Shown here in pieces: positions 1 to 5,845 of a DNA stretch of 8,373 nucleotides. Numbering within the stretch: position 1 is the first letter of the stretch; the number at the start of each line of letters is the position of its first letter. Source of the DNA: Planctomycetota bacterium (GTDB taxonomy: Bacteria; Planctomycetota; Phycisphaerae; FEN-1346); contig JAPLMO010000377.1 in NCBI GenBank assembly GCA_026386995.1, positions 1 to 8,373 on the forward strand, read 5' to 3'. Made by a program: the position numbers and the translations under genes. The notes under the pieces are model-generated. The model was not told where the DNA came from. It saw nothing but the letters and a program-made list of their open reading frames with translations, and made no database searches.

Positions 1-1922
1 ATCATGTCCATCGGGCCCGGCCGGTAGAGGGCGTTGGCGGCGATCAGGTCGCCGATGCGGTCGGGCTTGAGTTTCTGCAGGAGGTCCCGCATGCCCGCCG
101 ATTCAAACTGGAATATGCCCTTCGTCTCGCCGCGCTGGAAGATGCCGAAGGTCTTCGGGTCGTCCAGCGGTATCTTGTCGAGGTCCAGGTCCACGCCGTG
201 GTGTTTCTTGACGAGGTCCACGGCCCGCTTCATTTCCGTGAGGGTCCGCAGGCCCAGGAAGTCCATCTTCAGGAGGCCAACCTTGGCCGCCACGTCCATG
301 TCCCACTGTGTGGTCACGTCGTCGCCGACGCGGCAGAGCGGGACGTACTCCACCAGCGGCGCGTCGGCGATGACCACGCCCGCCGCGTGGACCGACGCAT
401 GGCGCGCCAGGCCCTCCAGCCGCCGCGCGATGTCGATGAGTTCCTTTACCTTCGGCTCGCGCTGGTACATCTCCCTGAGGTCCGGCTCCTTCTCCATCGC
501 CTGGTCCAGCGTGATGTGCAGCGGCGTCGTGGGGATCTTCTTGGCGATGCGGTCGACCTCGGACAGGGGAATATCGAGCACGCGGCCCACGTCGCGGACC
601 GCCGCACGGGCCGCCATCGTCCCGAACGTGATGATCTGCGCCACGTTCTTTTCGCCGTACTTCTCGCGGACGTAGCGGATGAGGTCCTTGCGCCCGTCCT
701 GGCAAATGTCGATATCAAGGTCTGGCATCTCGTTGCGGCTCGGGTCCATGAACCGCTCGAACAGCAGGCTGTAGACGATCGGGTCGGCCGTCGAGATGCC
801 CAAGAGGTACGTCACCATGCACCCGACGCCGCTGCCTCGAGCCCCGCAGGGGATGCCGCGCTCCTGGGCGTAGCGGACGAAGTCCCAGACGATCAGGAAG
901 TAACTGGAGAACTTCTTCGACTCGATGACCTTCAGCTCGTGCTCCAGCCGATCGCGGTGGACCTGGGTGAACGCGGCGCCGTAGCGGCGGGCGGTCCCCT
1001 CTTCGCACAGGCGCCGCAGCATCGACTCGGGCGTCGTGCCCGCCGGCGTCGGGTAGACCGGCGTGTGCCGCGCGTGGAACGAGAGTTCAAGGTTGCACCG
1101 CTCGGCCACCGCCAGGGTGTTATCGAGGGCCTCGGGCATGTCGGAGAACCGGGCCAGGAGTTCGTCATACGTCTTCAGGTGGAACTCGCGCTCCTGGTAC
1201 CGCATGCGGCCGGCCTCGGAGAGGACCTTGCCGGTGTTGATGCACAGCAGGGCGTCATGGGCCCGCGTGTCATCGGCCCGGATGTAGTGGACGTCGTTGG
1301 TGACGACCATCGGAACGTTCAGTTCGCGGGCCAGGGCCACCAGGCGCGGCCGGACCTTCAGTTCCTCCTCGATCCGGTGGTCCTGGAGTTCGATGTAGAA
1401 GTTCTCGGTCCCCAGGATGTCGCGGTACTGGCCGACCGCGCGGCGGGCACCGGCGTCGTCGCCCGCCAGGAGGCGCATCGGCACTTCGCCGTGGAGGCAG
1501 GCCGTCATGCCGATCAGACCCCCGGCGTGCTCGGCGAGGCAGGTCTTGTCGATGCGCGGCCGGTAGTAGAAGCCGTCGAGCGACGCCGTCGTCGCCAGCG
1601 CCAGGAGGTTCTTGAAACCCTTCTCGTCCTTCGCCAGCAGGATGAGGTGATGGCCGGCATCCTGCGTGCCGGGCAGCGTCTCGCGGTCCTGCCGGCGGCC
1701 GGGGGCGACGTACGCCTCGTACCCGATGATGGGCTTCAGGCCCGCCTTGTGGGTCGCCGTGTAGAACTCGATCGCTCCGCAAAGGTTCCCGTGGTCCGTT
1801 ATGGCCAGCGCCGGCGAGCCTTGCTCCTTGGCCGACTTTACGAGGTCGCCGATGCGGCAGGCGCCGTCCAGCAGGCTGTACTCGGTGTGAACGTGGAGGT
1901 GAACGAAAGGCTTTGCGGCCAC
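1..1922 (-). CDS. dnaE: DNA polymerase III subunit alpha, N-terminal 640 residues (truncated by window edge)
   Basis: Catalytic subunit of the replicative DNA polymerase, acting at the fork in the cytoplasm. The chosen start is GTG at 1922-1920, with GGAG seven bases upstream; numbering from it nearly matches E. coli DnaE. The N-terminal PHP domain begins FVHLHVHTEYSLLDG (residues 6-20), followed by TDHGN (42-46), IIGYEAYV, TNDVHYI and AHDALLCI. The polymerase core shows the PDLDID motif, with D401 and D403 at the positions of the two E. coli catalytic aspartates. KMDFLGLRTLT carries the third (D554). ARHASVHAAGVVIA and GIFQFESAGM are also standard DnaE motifs. Full-length DnaE is about 1150-1200 residues, so the fingers end, the beta-clamp-binding and OB regions lie beyond position 1. 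The gene is transcribed away from the 1923-2640 gap. No frameshift or stop is visible. Identity is secure; assignment to DnaE1 rather than the error-prone DnaE2 is very likely from the full PHP motifs, but not proven. Confidence 0.97.
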   Translation of the reverse strand, partial: MAAKPFVHLHVHTEYSLLDGACRIGDLVKSAKEQGSPALAITDHGNLCGAIEFYTATHKAGLKPIIGYEAYVAPGRRQDRETLPGTQDAGHHLILLAKDEKGFKNLLALATTASLDGFYYRPRIDKTCLAEHAGGLIGMTACLHGEVPMRLLAGDDAGARRAVGQYRDILGTENFYIELQDHRIEEELKVRPRLVALARELNVPMVVTNDVHYIRADDTRAHDALLCINTGKVLSEAGRMRYQEREFHLKTYDELLARFSDMPEALDNTLAVAERCNLELSFHARHTPVYPTPAGTTPESMLRRLCEEGTARRYGAAFTQVHRDRLEHELKVIESKKFSSYFLIVWDFVRYAQERGIPCGARGSGVGCMVTYLLGISTADPIVYSLLFERFMDPSRNEMPDLDIDICQDGRKDLIRYVREKYGEKNVAQIITFGTMAARAAVRDVGRVLDIPLSEVDRIAKKIPTTPLHITLDQAMEKEPDLREMYQREPKVKELIDIARRLEGLARHASVHAAGVVIADAPLVEYVPLCRVGDDVTTQWDMDVAAKVGLLKMDFLGLRTLTEMKRAVDLVKKHHGVDLDLDKIPLDDPKTFGIFQRGETKGIFQFESAGMRDLLQKLKPDRIGDLIAANALYRPGPMDM

Positions 1923-1957
1923 CTTATAACTCCGCTTCTGCGCTATGGTCCTTTGTG

Positions 1958-2089
1958 CTAGTAGTCCGTCAACTTTGATTATGTGGGTGCCACGGCTGCG
2001 CAGTTTGCAGCCGTGCTTCCCTGCCCGCGACCACGGCTGCACAAGGCGCAGCCGTGGCACCCGTAGATTCAATTGTAACGGACTACTAG
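1958..2089. repeat. 132-bp inverted-repeat (MITE-like) element, copy 1
   Basis: The ends are a perfect 12-bp inverted repeat, CTAGTAGTCCGT at 1958-1969 and its complement at 2078-2089. Inside, a 16-bp inverted repeat pairs 1985-2000 with 2047-2062. The core holds the word CCACGGCTGC and its complement four times in alternating orientation, so it can fold as two side-by-side hairpins (about 1991-2015 and 2031-2056, each with a 7-base loop) or as one long cruciform. There is no open reading frame for a transposase, so any movement would need one in trans. The left end lies about 36 bases upstream of the dnaE start. A second copy lies exactly 379 bp to the right with no gaps in the alignment. 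Confidence 0.8.
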
Positions 2090-2186
2090 CGCGGTTCGCG
2101 TGAATCGCCTGCGCCGACTCTATCACCCGCCGCCCGCGCCGTCAACGAGTGTTAGCAAACTTTCGTCGTCCGCGCCGGCGGCGAAG

Positions 2187-2262
2187 GTGGCACGGCTGGC
2201 TTGCCCAGCCGTGGTGGAAGGTCCGCGAGGTTTCCCACGGCTGGGCAAGCCAGCCGTGCCAC
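2187..2262. repeat. 28-bp perfect inverted repeat with 20-base loop
   Basis: The arms 2187-2214 and 2235-2262 are perfect reverse complements around a 20-base spacer. Each arm is itself a small hairpin, CACGGCTGG and CCAGCCGTG around CTTGC, so the element has the same alternating four-arm design as the 132-bp repeats on either side. There is no T-run after it and no gene just upstream, so a terminator role is unlikely. It is best read as an extragenic palindromic repeat. Confidence 0.8.
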
Positions 2263-2305
2263 ACCTGCTAAGACTGACGCAATACATTACGCCGGCGGCT
2301 GCCCC

Positions 2306-2333
2306 TTGACAACCCCGGCGATTTCGCTAGAGA
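2306..2333 (+). promoter_or_regulatory. Candidate sigma-70 promoter, perfect -35
   Basis: TTGACA at 2306-2311 matches the consensus -35 exactly. With a 16-base spacer the -10 would be TAGAGA (2328-2333), which is weak. It points toward the lipoprotein gene at 2641, which would then have a leader of about 300 bases containing the second 132-bp repeat and the short GC-rich palindrome. No better promoter is visible closer to that gene. The weak -10 keeps confidence low. Confidence 0.3.
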
Positions 2334-2336
2334 TTA

Positions 2337-2468
2337 CTACTTGTCCGTCAACTTTGATTGCGCGGGTGCCACGGCTGCACAGTTTGCAGCCGTGTTTTCC
2401 TGCCGACGACCACGGCTGCACAAGGCGCAGCCGTGGCACCCACAGATTAAGAACTGACATGCTACCAA
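2337..2468. repeat. 132-bp inverted-repeat (MITE-like) element, copy 2 (degenerate ends)
   Basis: This aligns without gaps to copy 1 at an offset of 379 bp. The 32-base core 2410-2441 is identical to 2031-2062, and the block GTCCGTCAACTTTGATT (2343-2359) is identical to 1964-1980. The right terminal repeat has decayed: only 7 of the 12 end bases agree with copy 1 (2457-2468), and the left end also has changes. The hairpin-forming core is conserved while the ends are not, suggesting that this is the older copy or that selection or gene conversion maintains the core. Confidence 0.75.
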
Positions 2469-2530
2469 CCCGTTTCAACGGTTCACGGTAATGCGGCAGC
2501 GATAGTGAGTGCCTCAGCCAGATTGCACAC

Positions 2531-2576
2531 CATGCCGCTCACCCCCACCCCATCTCCCGCGGCGGGGAGAGGGGAG
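2531..2576. repeat. Short GC-rich extragenic palindromic repeat
   Basis: The stretch holds CCCCATCTCCC and GGGGAGAGGGGAG around a short GCGGC loop (TCTCCC 2553-2558 pairs with GGGAGA 2565-2570, with imperfect pairing outside). Read in one frame it gives PLTPTPSPAAGRGE, a well-known translation of a common dispersed intergenic repeat in environmental bacterial genomes and a frequent source of false gene calls. It lies 65-110 bases upstream of the lipoprotein start, probably within its leader. Confidence 0.6.
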
Positions 2577-2640
2577 AAACAGGGCGCCGGCCTACCGGCG
2601 GAGGGTTGCACGCCCAAGTTTAACCCGAAGGAGACTGACC

Positions 2641-3441
2641 ATGACTATACGAACTCACAGGGTATGGGGGCTGATGGCGTGGGCGGCTATTGCGTTTGTC
2701 TGCGCAGCCGCTGGGTGTTCAGACTCCGGTTCGGAATCCGCGGCGCCAACAGCCGTGGCGCCCGCCGAGTTGGCCCTCGACCTGGGCGGCGGCGTCACGA
2801 TGAAACTGGTCCTTATCCGCCCGGGCAAGTTTATGATGGGCGATGGAAAAGACCAGCACGAGGTCGCCATCTCCAAGCCGTTCTACATGGGCGTCACGGA
2901 AGTGACCCAGGCCCAGTACGAGGCGGTCATGGGCACGAATCCGAGCAACTTCAAGGGCGCGACAAACCCGGTGGAGATGGTTTCCTGGAACGATGCCGCG
3001 GAGTTCTGTAAGAAACTCTCCGAGAAGACCCGCCAGGCCGTCCGCCTGCCGACCGAGGCGGAGTGGGAATACGCCTGCCGCGCGGGCACGCAAACCGCGT
3101 TCTCTTTCGGCGATGACCCGTCCGCTTTGGGCGATTATGCCTGGCACATGGGTAACAGCAAGGGGATGACGCACCATGTGGGCCGGAAGAAGCCGAACGC
3201 ATGGGGCCTCTACGACATGCACGGCAACGTGTATGAATGGTGCGCGGATTGGTACGGAGCATATCCGAAAGGTTCCGTCACGGACCCGTCCGGTCCCGCC
3301 ACCGGCAACGGCCTCCGTGTGTTGCGCGGGGGGTCGTGGGACCTTGTCGATACCGGCAACTTCCGATGCGCGTTTCGCGACAACTACGTCCCGGCGGGCC
3401 GCGACCGCGACGTTGGTTTTCGTTGTGCCAGGACTCTTTGA
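2641..3441 (+). CDS. SUMF1/FGE-like domain lipoprotein without the catalytic cysteines
   Basis: The 266-residue protein starts at ATG 2641, set by AAGGAG seven bases upstream; the frame is open further upstream only through the palindromic repeat. Residues 1-25 are a lipoprotein signal peptide ending in AAGC, with C26 as the lipidated residue. A short linker leads to one C-type-lectin-fold sulfatase-modifying-factor domain (about 45-266), shown by GKFMMGD, MGVTEVTQAQYEAVMG, NPVEMVSWNDAAEFCKKLS, RLPTEAEWEYACRAG, GLYDMHGNVYEWCADWY, RGGSW and VGFRCARTL. True formylglycine-generating enzymes have two cysteines just after RGGSW. Here those positions are L235 and N240, so generation of formylglycine is unlikely. 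A binding or structural role at the membrane or cell surface is more plausible; this is inference. Multi-copy families of such proteins are common in planctomycetes. It stands alone with no partner gene. Confidence 0.92.
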   Translation: MTIRTHRVWGLMAWAAIAFVCAAAGCSDSGSESAAPTAVAPAELALDLGGGVTMKLVLIRPGKFMMGDGKDQHEVAISKPFYMGVTEVTQAQYEAVMGTNPSNFKGATNPVEMVSWNDAAEFCKKLSEKTRQAVRLPTEAEWEYACRAGTQTAFSFGDDPSALGDYAWHMGNSKGMTHHVGRKKPNAWGLYDMHGNVYEWCADWYGAYPKGSVTDPSGPATGNGLRVLRGGSWDLVDTGNFRCAFRDNYVPAGRDRDVGFRCARTL

Positions 3442-3773
3442 TTACCCTTTGCCCTTTGGCTGCTTTACCCTTTGCCGTTGCCGGGGCCATACTATCCGCC
3501 GTCAGGCATATTCCTTGTCGATCCGCACCTGGCCGCAGTCGAGGCAGCGGCACCCTGGCACGGCCACAGCCGTGCCGTGGCAGGCCGGCGGCGAACAATC
3601 TCTGTGTAGGGCGTGCCGTCGGTGCGGAGGTCGGCGTTGCCTTCTTCACCACGGGCTCGCGCACCGTGGCTAGAAATCAGTTCGGCCCGCCGGGCCGTAG
3701 TGGCACGGAGAGACGATGCTTGACGGGCGGCAGGGGCGGGGATAGTCTGCAAACGGTAAAAGGCAAAAGAGTT
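3442..3773. other. Intergenic stretch without a convincing gene
   Basis: Just after the lipoprotein stop there are near-repeats of CCCTTTGCC (3447-3478), with related complementary sequence at about 3755-3770 (GGTAAAAGGCAAAAG), so the ends of this stretch are loosely complementary. It contains an 8-bp hairpin GGCACGGC/GCCGTGCC (3557-3564 and 3569-3576), a word shared with the repeats at 1958-2468, and a 6-bp hairpin at 3683-3697. No clear intrinsic terminator for the lipoprotein gene is visible. Confidence 0.5.
3502..3600 (-). pseudogene. Possible relic of a zinc-ribbon-like C-terminus
   Basis: On the minus strand one frame reads DCSPPACHGTAVAVPG and then CRCLDCGQVRIDKEYA before a TGA at 3504-3502. 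The cysteine spacing (C-x4-C and later C-x2-C) resembles a zinc ribbon, and the ending looks more protein-like than the surrounding frames. The frame closes upstream at a TGA about 16 codons before residue D of this fragment. The neighbouring frame there reads VVKKATPTSAPTARPTQ, like a linker, which would fit a frameshifted gene. No start or ribosome site is evident. This may be chance. Confidence 0.2.
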
Positions 3774-3865
3774 TAACCGCCGAGAACGCGGAGAACGCTG
3801 AGAAGAATTCTGTTTCTAAAAACTCAAGGATTCTTTCTCTGCGTCCTCTGCGTTCTCCGCGGTTA
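3774..3865. repeat. Long imperfect inverted repeat (TAACCGC...GCGGTTA)
   Basis: Arm 3774-3808 (beginning TAACCGCCGAGAACGC) and arm 3830-3865 (ending CGTTCTCCGCGGTTA) are complementary at about 30 of 35 positions around a 21-base AT-rich centre. Each arm is built from repeats of an (A/G)GAGAACGC-like unit. This matches a dispersed repeat type that I recognise from many environmental bacterial genomes. It sits about 100 bases before the symporter start. It has no coding capacity and no terminal T-run, so it is not a standard terminator, although a transcript would form a strong hairpin. Confidence 0.75.
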
Positions 3866-3896
3866 GAGTCGGCAGGTTTCCTGGCAAGGCTATGAG

Positions 3897-3965
3897 ATGA
3901 AGTTGGCGGCGCAAACGGCGATGACCGGGGCCGACCCCGCGCCCGGCACGGAGACCCGCGCGTGA
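3897..3965 (+). CDS. 22-codon upstream ORF overlapping the symporter start
   Basis: ATG at 3897 opens a 22-residue frame (starting MKLAAQTAMTG) whose TGA shares the bases GTGA with the symporter GTG start at 3962. A four-base stop/start overlap is the usual layout for translational coupling. However, the Shine-Dalgarno sequence is weak (AAGG about seven bases before the ATG) and the peptide has no recognisable feature. It may be a leader peptide, the tail of an eroded gene, or chance. Confidence 0.2.
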   Translation: MKLAAQTAMTGADPAPGTETRA

Positions 3966-5605
3966 ATCTGATGCTGGCCAGTTTCGGACCGGCCGACTGG
4001 GGCGTGCTGGCCATCTACTGGGCGGTCATGATCTACATGGGCGTGATCGCCGCCCGCAAGAACCAGACCACCGAGCAGTACTTCCTGGGCGAGCGGTCCC
4101 TGCCGACCTGGGCCGTGGCGATTTCGATCGTGGCCACGTCGCTCTCGGCCGCGACGTTCGTCGGCGCCCCGGAAGAAGCCTACACGCGCGACTTAAGTTA
4201 CCTCATCCTGAACATCGGCGGATTCATGGCGGTGTTCATCGTGGCGATTGTCTTCGTTCCGCGGCTCTACCGGGCGGGCACCGTCACGATCTACGGGTTC
4301 ATCGAGCAGCGGTTCGGCCCGGCCGCCAAGATAGCCACGTCGTGCATGTTCCTGTTTGGGCGGCTGCTGGCGTCGGGGTCGCGGCTGTTCATGGCGGCCA
4401 TCCCGTTATGCCTGCTCCTCTTCGGCACCCAGACGCAGCAGGCCCACGAACATCGCGGGCAACTGGTGCTGGCCATCTGCCTCATCGGCCTGACGGGGAC
4501 GTTCTACACCATGATGGGCGGCATCCGCACGATCGTCTGGATCGACGTGGTCCAGTTCACGCTGGTCGTCGGAACGGTGGTCCTTTCGGTCGCCATGCTG
4601 CTCCACAAGATTCCGCTGGATCTGCCGCAGATCGCCGGCGTGCTGGCCGAGGACGGCACCGGGCCGTCGGGCAGCAAACTGCACCTCCTGGACCTCTCCT
4701 GGGACCTCAGCAAACCTTACACGCTCTGGTCGGCGGCGTTGGGGGTGGTGTTTCTGAACGTGGCGGCGTTCGGCGTGGACCACGACCTGGCGCAGCGGTT
4801 CCTTGTGGCCAAGTCGCCGGTGCGCGGGGGACTTTCGCTGATTTACTCGCAGTTTATCAGCATCGTCGTCGTGGCGCTCTTCCTGGCGGTCGGGCTGCTG
4901 CTGTGGATTTATTACCAGTGGCTGCCCGCCCATCCGGCCGCCGGCGTGCTGCCGGTGGCGCTGCCGCCCACGCCCAAGGACGCGTACCCCGTGTTCCTGC
5001 TGAACGAGTTGCCGCCGGTGTGCGGCGGGTTGGCCATCGCGGGGTTTTTCGCCATCGCCCAGGGGAGCATGGACTCGGCGATCAACGCGCTGGCCTCCAG
5101 CCTCGTCGCGGACCTCTACTATCCTCTGCGGCAGTACCTGGGTAAGCCGATCGACCGCAACGTGTCGGTCAAGACGCCCAAGGTGGCCGTGGTGGCGATG
5201 GGCATCGTAATGTGCCTGTTTGCGGTCGTCTGCGCGATGGTCTACAACCCGAAGGTCGAAACGCTGCTCCAGTTCGCCCTGGGCGTGATGAGTTTCGCCT
5301 ACACGGGCATGCTGGGGGTCTTCCTGACCGCACTCCTGACGCGCCGAGGCAACGCGTGGTCGGTCCTGGCGGCGCTTGCGGCCGGGGCGGTGACGGTGGT
5401 TCTGTTGCAGGACCGTATCCTGGAGTGGTGGACCAAACCCTTTCTTGAGCCTCACGAGATGCCGCCCAGGCTGGCCATGGTCTGGTGGATGCCCATCGGC
5501 ACGATCATCAGTTTCCTGGTGTGCGTGGCGGGCCGGCCGCGCCGGCCTGCGGCAGAAGACGCGGCCGCGCCGGGGCCTCAGGTTCGGGGCGAAGTTCGTG
5601 TTTAG
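3962..5605 (+). CDS. Sodium:solute symporter (SSS/SLC5 family)
   Basis: An inner-membrane permease of 547 residues that probably couples sodium entry to uptake of a sugar or other small organic solute. It starts at GTG 3962 with GGAG eight bases upstream. Hydrophobic segments appear at roughly 12-31, 49-70, 82-103, 125-155, 166-185, 194-215, 253-272, 293-318, 350-388, 406-427, 432-458, 465-485 and 505-524, fitting the 13-14-helix LeuT-like fold of the family. Family motifs are TTEQYFLGERSLPTWAVA, SLSAATFVGAPEEAY (60-74), GGIRTIVWIDVVQ (186-198), VDHDLAQRFLVAKS (272-285) and GSMDSAINALASSLVADLYYP (368-388, near the sodium site). By my alignment from memory to vSGLT, one of the two tandem serines in that last motif is glycine here. 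The C-terminal tail is short and charged, and its TAG stop falls in the end of the repeat that follows. The substrate cannot be read from sequence; the isomerase-like neighbour suggests a sugar. Confidence 0.95.
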   Translation: MNLMLASFGPADWGVLAIYWAVMIYMGVIAARKNQTTEQYFLGERSLPTWAVAISIVATSLSAATFVGAPEEAYTRDLSYLILNIGGFMAVFIVAIVFVPRLYRAGTVTIYGFIEQRFGPAAKIATSCMFLFGRLLASGSRLFMAAIPLCLLLFGTQTQQAHEHRGQLVLAICLIGLTGTFYTMMGGIRTIVWIDVVQFTLVVGTVVLSVAMLLHKIPLDLPQIAGVLAEDGTGPSGSKLHLLDLSWDLSKPYTLWSAALGVVFLNVAAFGVDHDLAQRFLVAKSPVRGGLSLIYSQFISIVVVALFLAVGLLLWIYYQWLPAHPAAGVLPVALPPTPKDAYPVFLLNELPPVCGGLAIAGFFAIAQGSMDSAINALASSLVADLYYPLRQYLGKPIDRNVSVKTPKVAVVAMGIVMCLFAVVCAMVYNPKVETLLQFALGVMSFAYTGMLGVFLTALLTRRGNAWSVLAALAAGAVTVVLLQDRILEWWTKPFLEPHEMPPRLAMVWWMPIGTIISFLVCVAGRPRRPAAEDAAAPGPQVRGEVRV

Positions 5606-5738
5606 AGGCTGTTTCAGAACCGGCTTTCAGCGCATGATCGCGCGGCGGGCAGTCTGGCCCGCCGCGCAAAGACTGGTTTGTATGCACGGTGGGCAAGACG
5701 GCCCCCCGCGCGACACTCGGTTCTGAAACAGTTTCTTA
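5602..5738. repeat. 137-bp MITE-like element with 14-bp perfect inner terminal repeat
   Basis: CTGTTTCAGAACCG at 5609-5622 is perfectly complementary to 5718-5731. Extending outward to 5602 and 5738 gives about 18 of 21 matches. Inside is an 11-bp perfect hairpin (5640-5650 with 5657-5667, loop AGTCTG), and an alternative pairing of CAGTCT 5650-5655 with AGACTG 5670-5675. There is no coding capacity. The left end overlaps the TAG stop of the symporter gene (5603-5605). The GC-rich hairpin could also help end the symporter transcript, although no T-run follows it. Confidence 0.7.
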
Positions 5739-5762
5739 GCGCCGCTGCGTCTACCTTGAGAG

Positions 5763-5790
5763 TTGACATAGCCGACGCCGAGTGTAGTCT
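5763..5790 (+). promoter_or_regulatory. Candidate promoter for the isomerase-like gene
   Basis: A perfect -35 TTGACA (5763-5768) is followed after 16 bases by TAGTCT (5785-5790), a weak -10 that follows directly on TG. Transcription would start near 5797, giving a leader of about 50 bases before the GTG start at 5846. The position just outside the MITE-like element suggests that this gene is transcribed independently of the symporter. Confidence 0.45.
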
Positions 5791-5845
5791 ATCGCGTGGC
5801 TTCATTGGCGCAAAGAACTCCGGCACTGCACAGGAGAACGAAATC

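Noticed and set aside
198..1961. 587-codon plus-strand open frame across the dnaE region
   Set aside because: It is the antisense shadow of dnaE. Its product is rich in Arg, Val, Asp and His as expected from a GC-rich reverse strand, while the minus strand shows all DnaE motifs.
1958..2468. CRISPR array
   Set aside because: Only two copies at 379-bp spacing with internal symmetry, no regular short repeats or spacers and no cas genes.
2509..2640. Upstream extension of the lipoprotein frame to ATG 2509
   Set aside because: The extension reads through a dispersed palindromic repeat and would bury the lipoprotein signal peptide. ATG 2641 has a proper Shine-Dalgarno sequence.
4406..5455. 349-codon minus-strand frame opposite the symporter
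   Set aside because: Its composition is His/Arg/Gln-rich shadow sequence. The plus strand encodes a clear SSS permease.
5678..5845. Upstream extension of the isomerase-like frame
   Set aside because: It starts inside the MITE-like element and crosses the promoter candidate. GTG 5846 has AGGAG at good spacing and places the Tat motif near the N-terminus.
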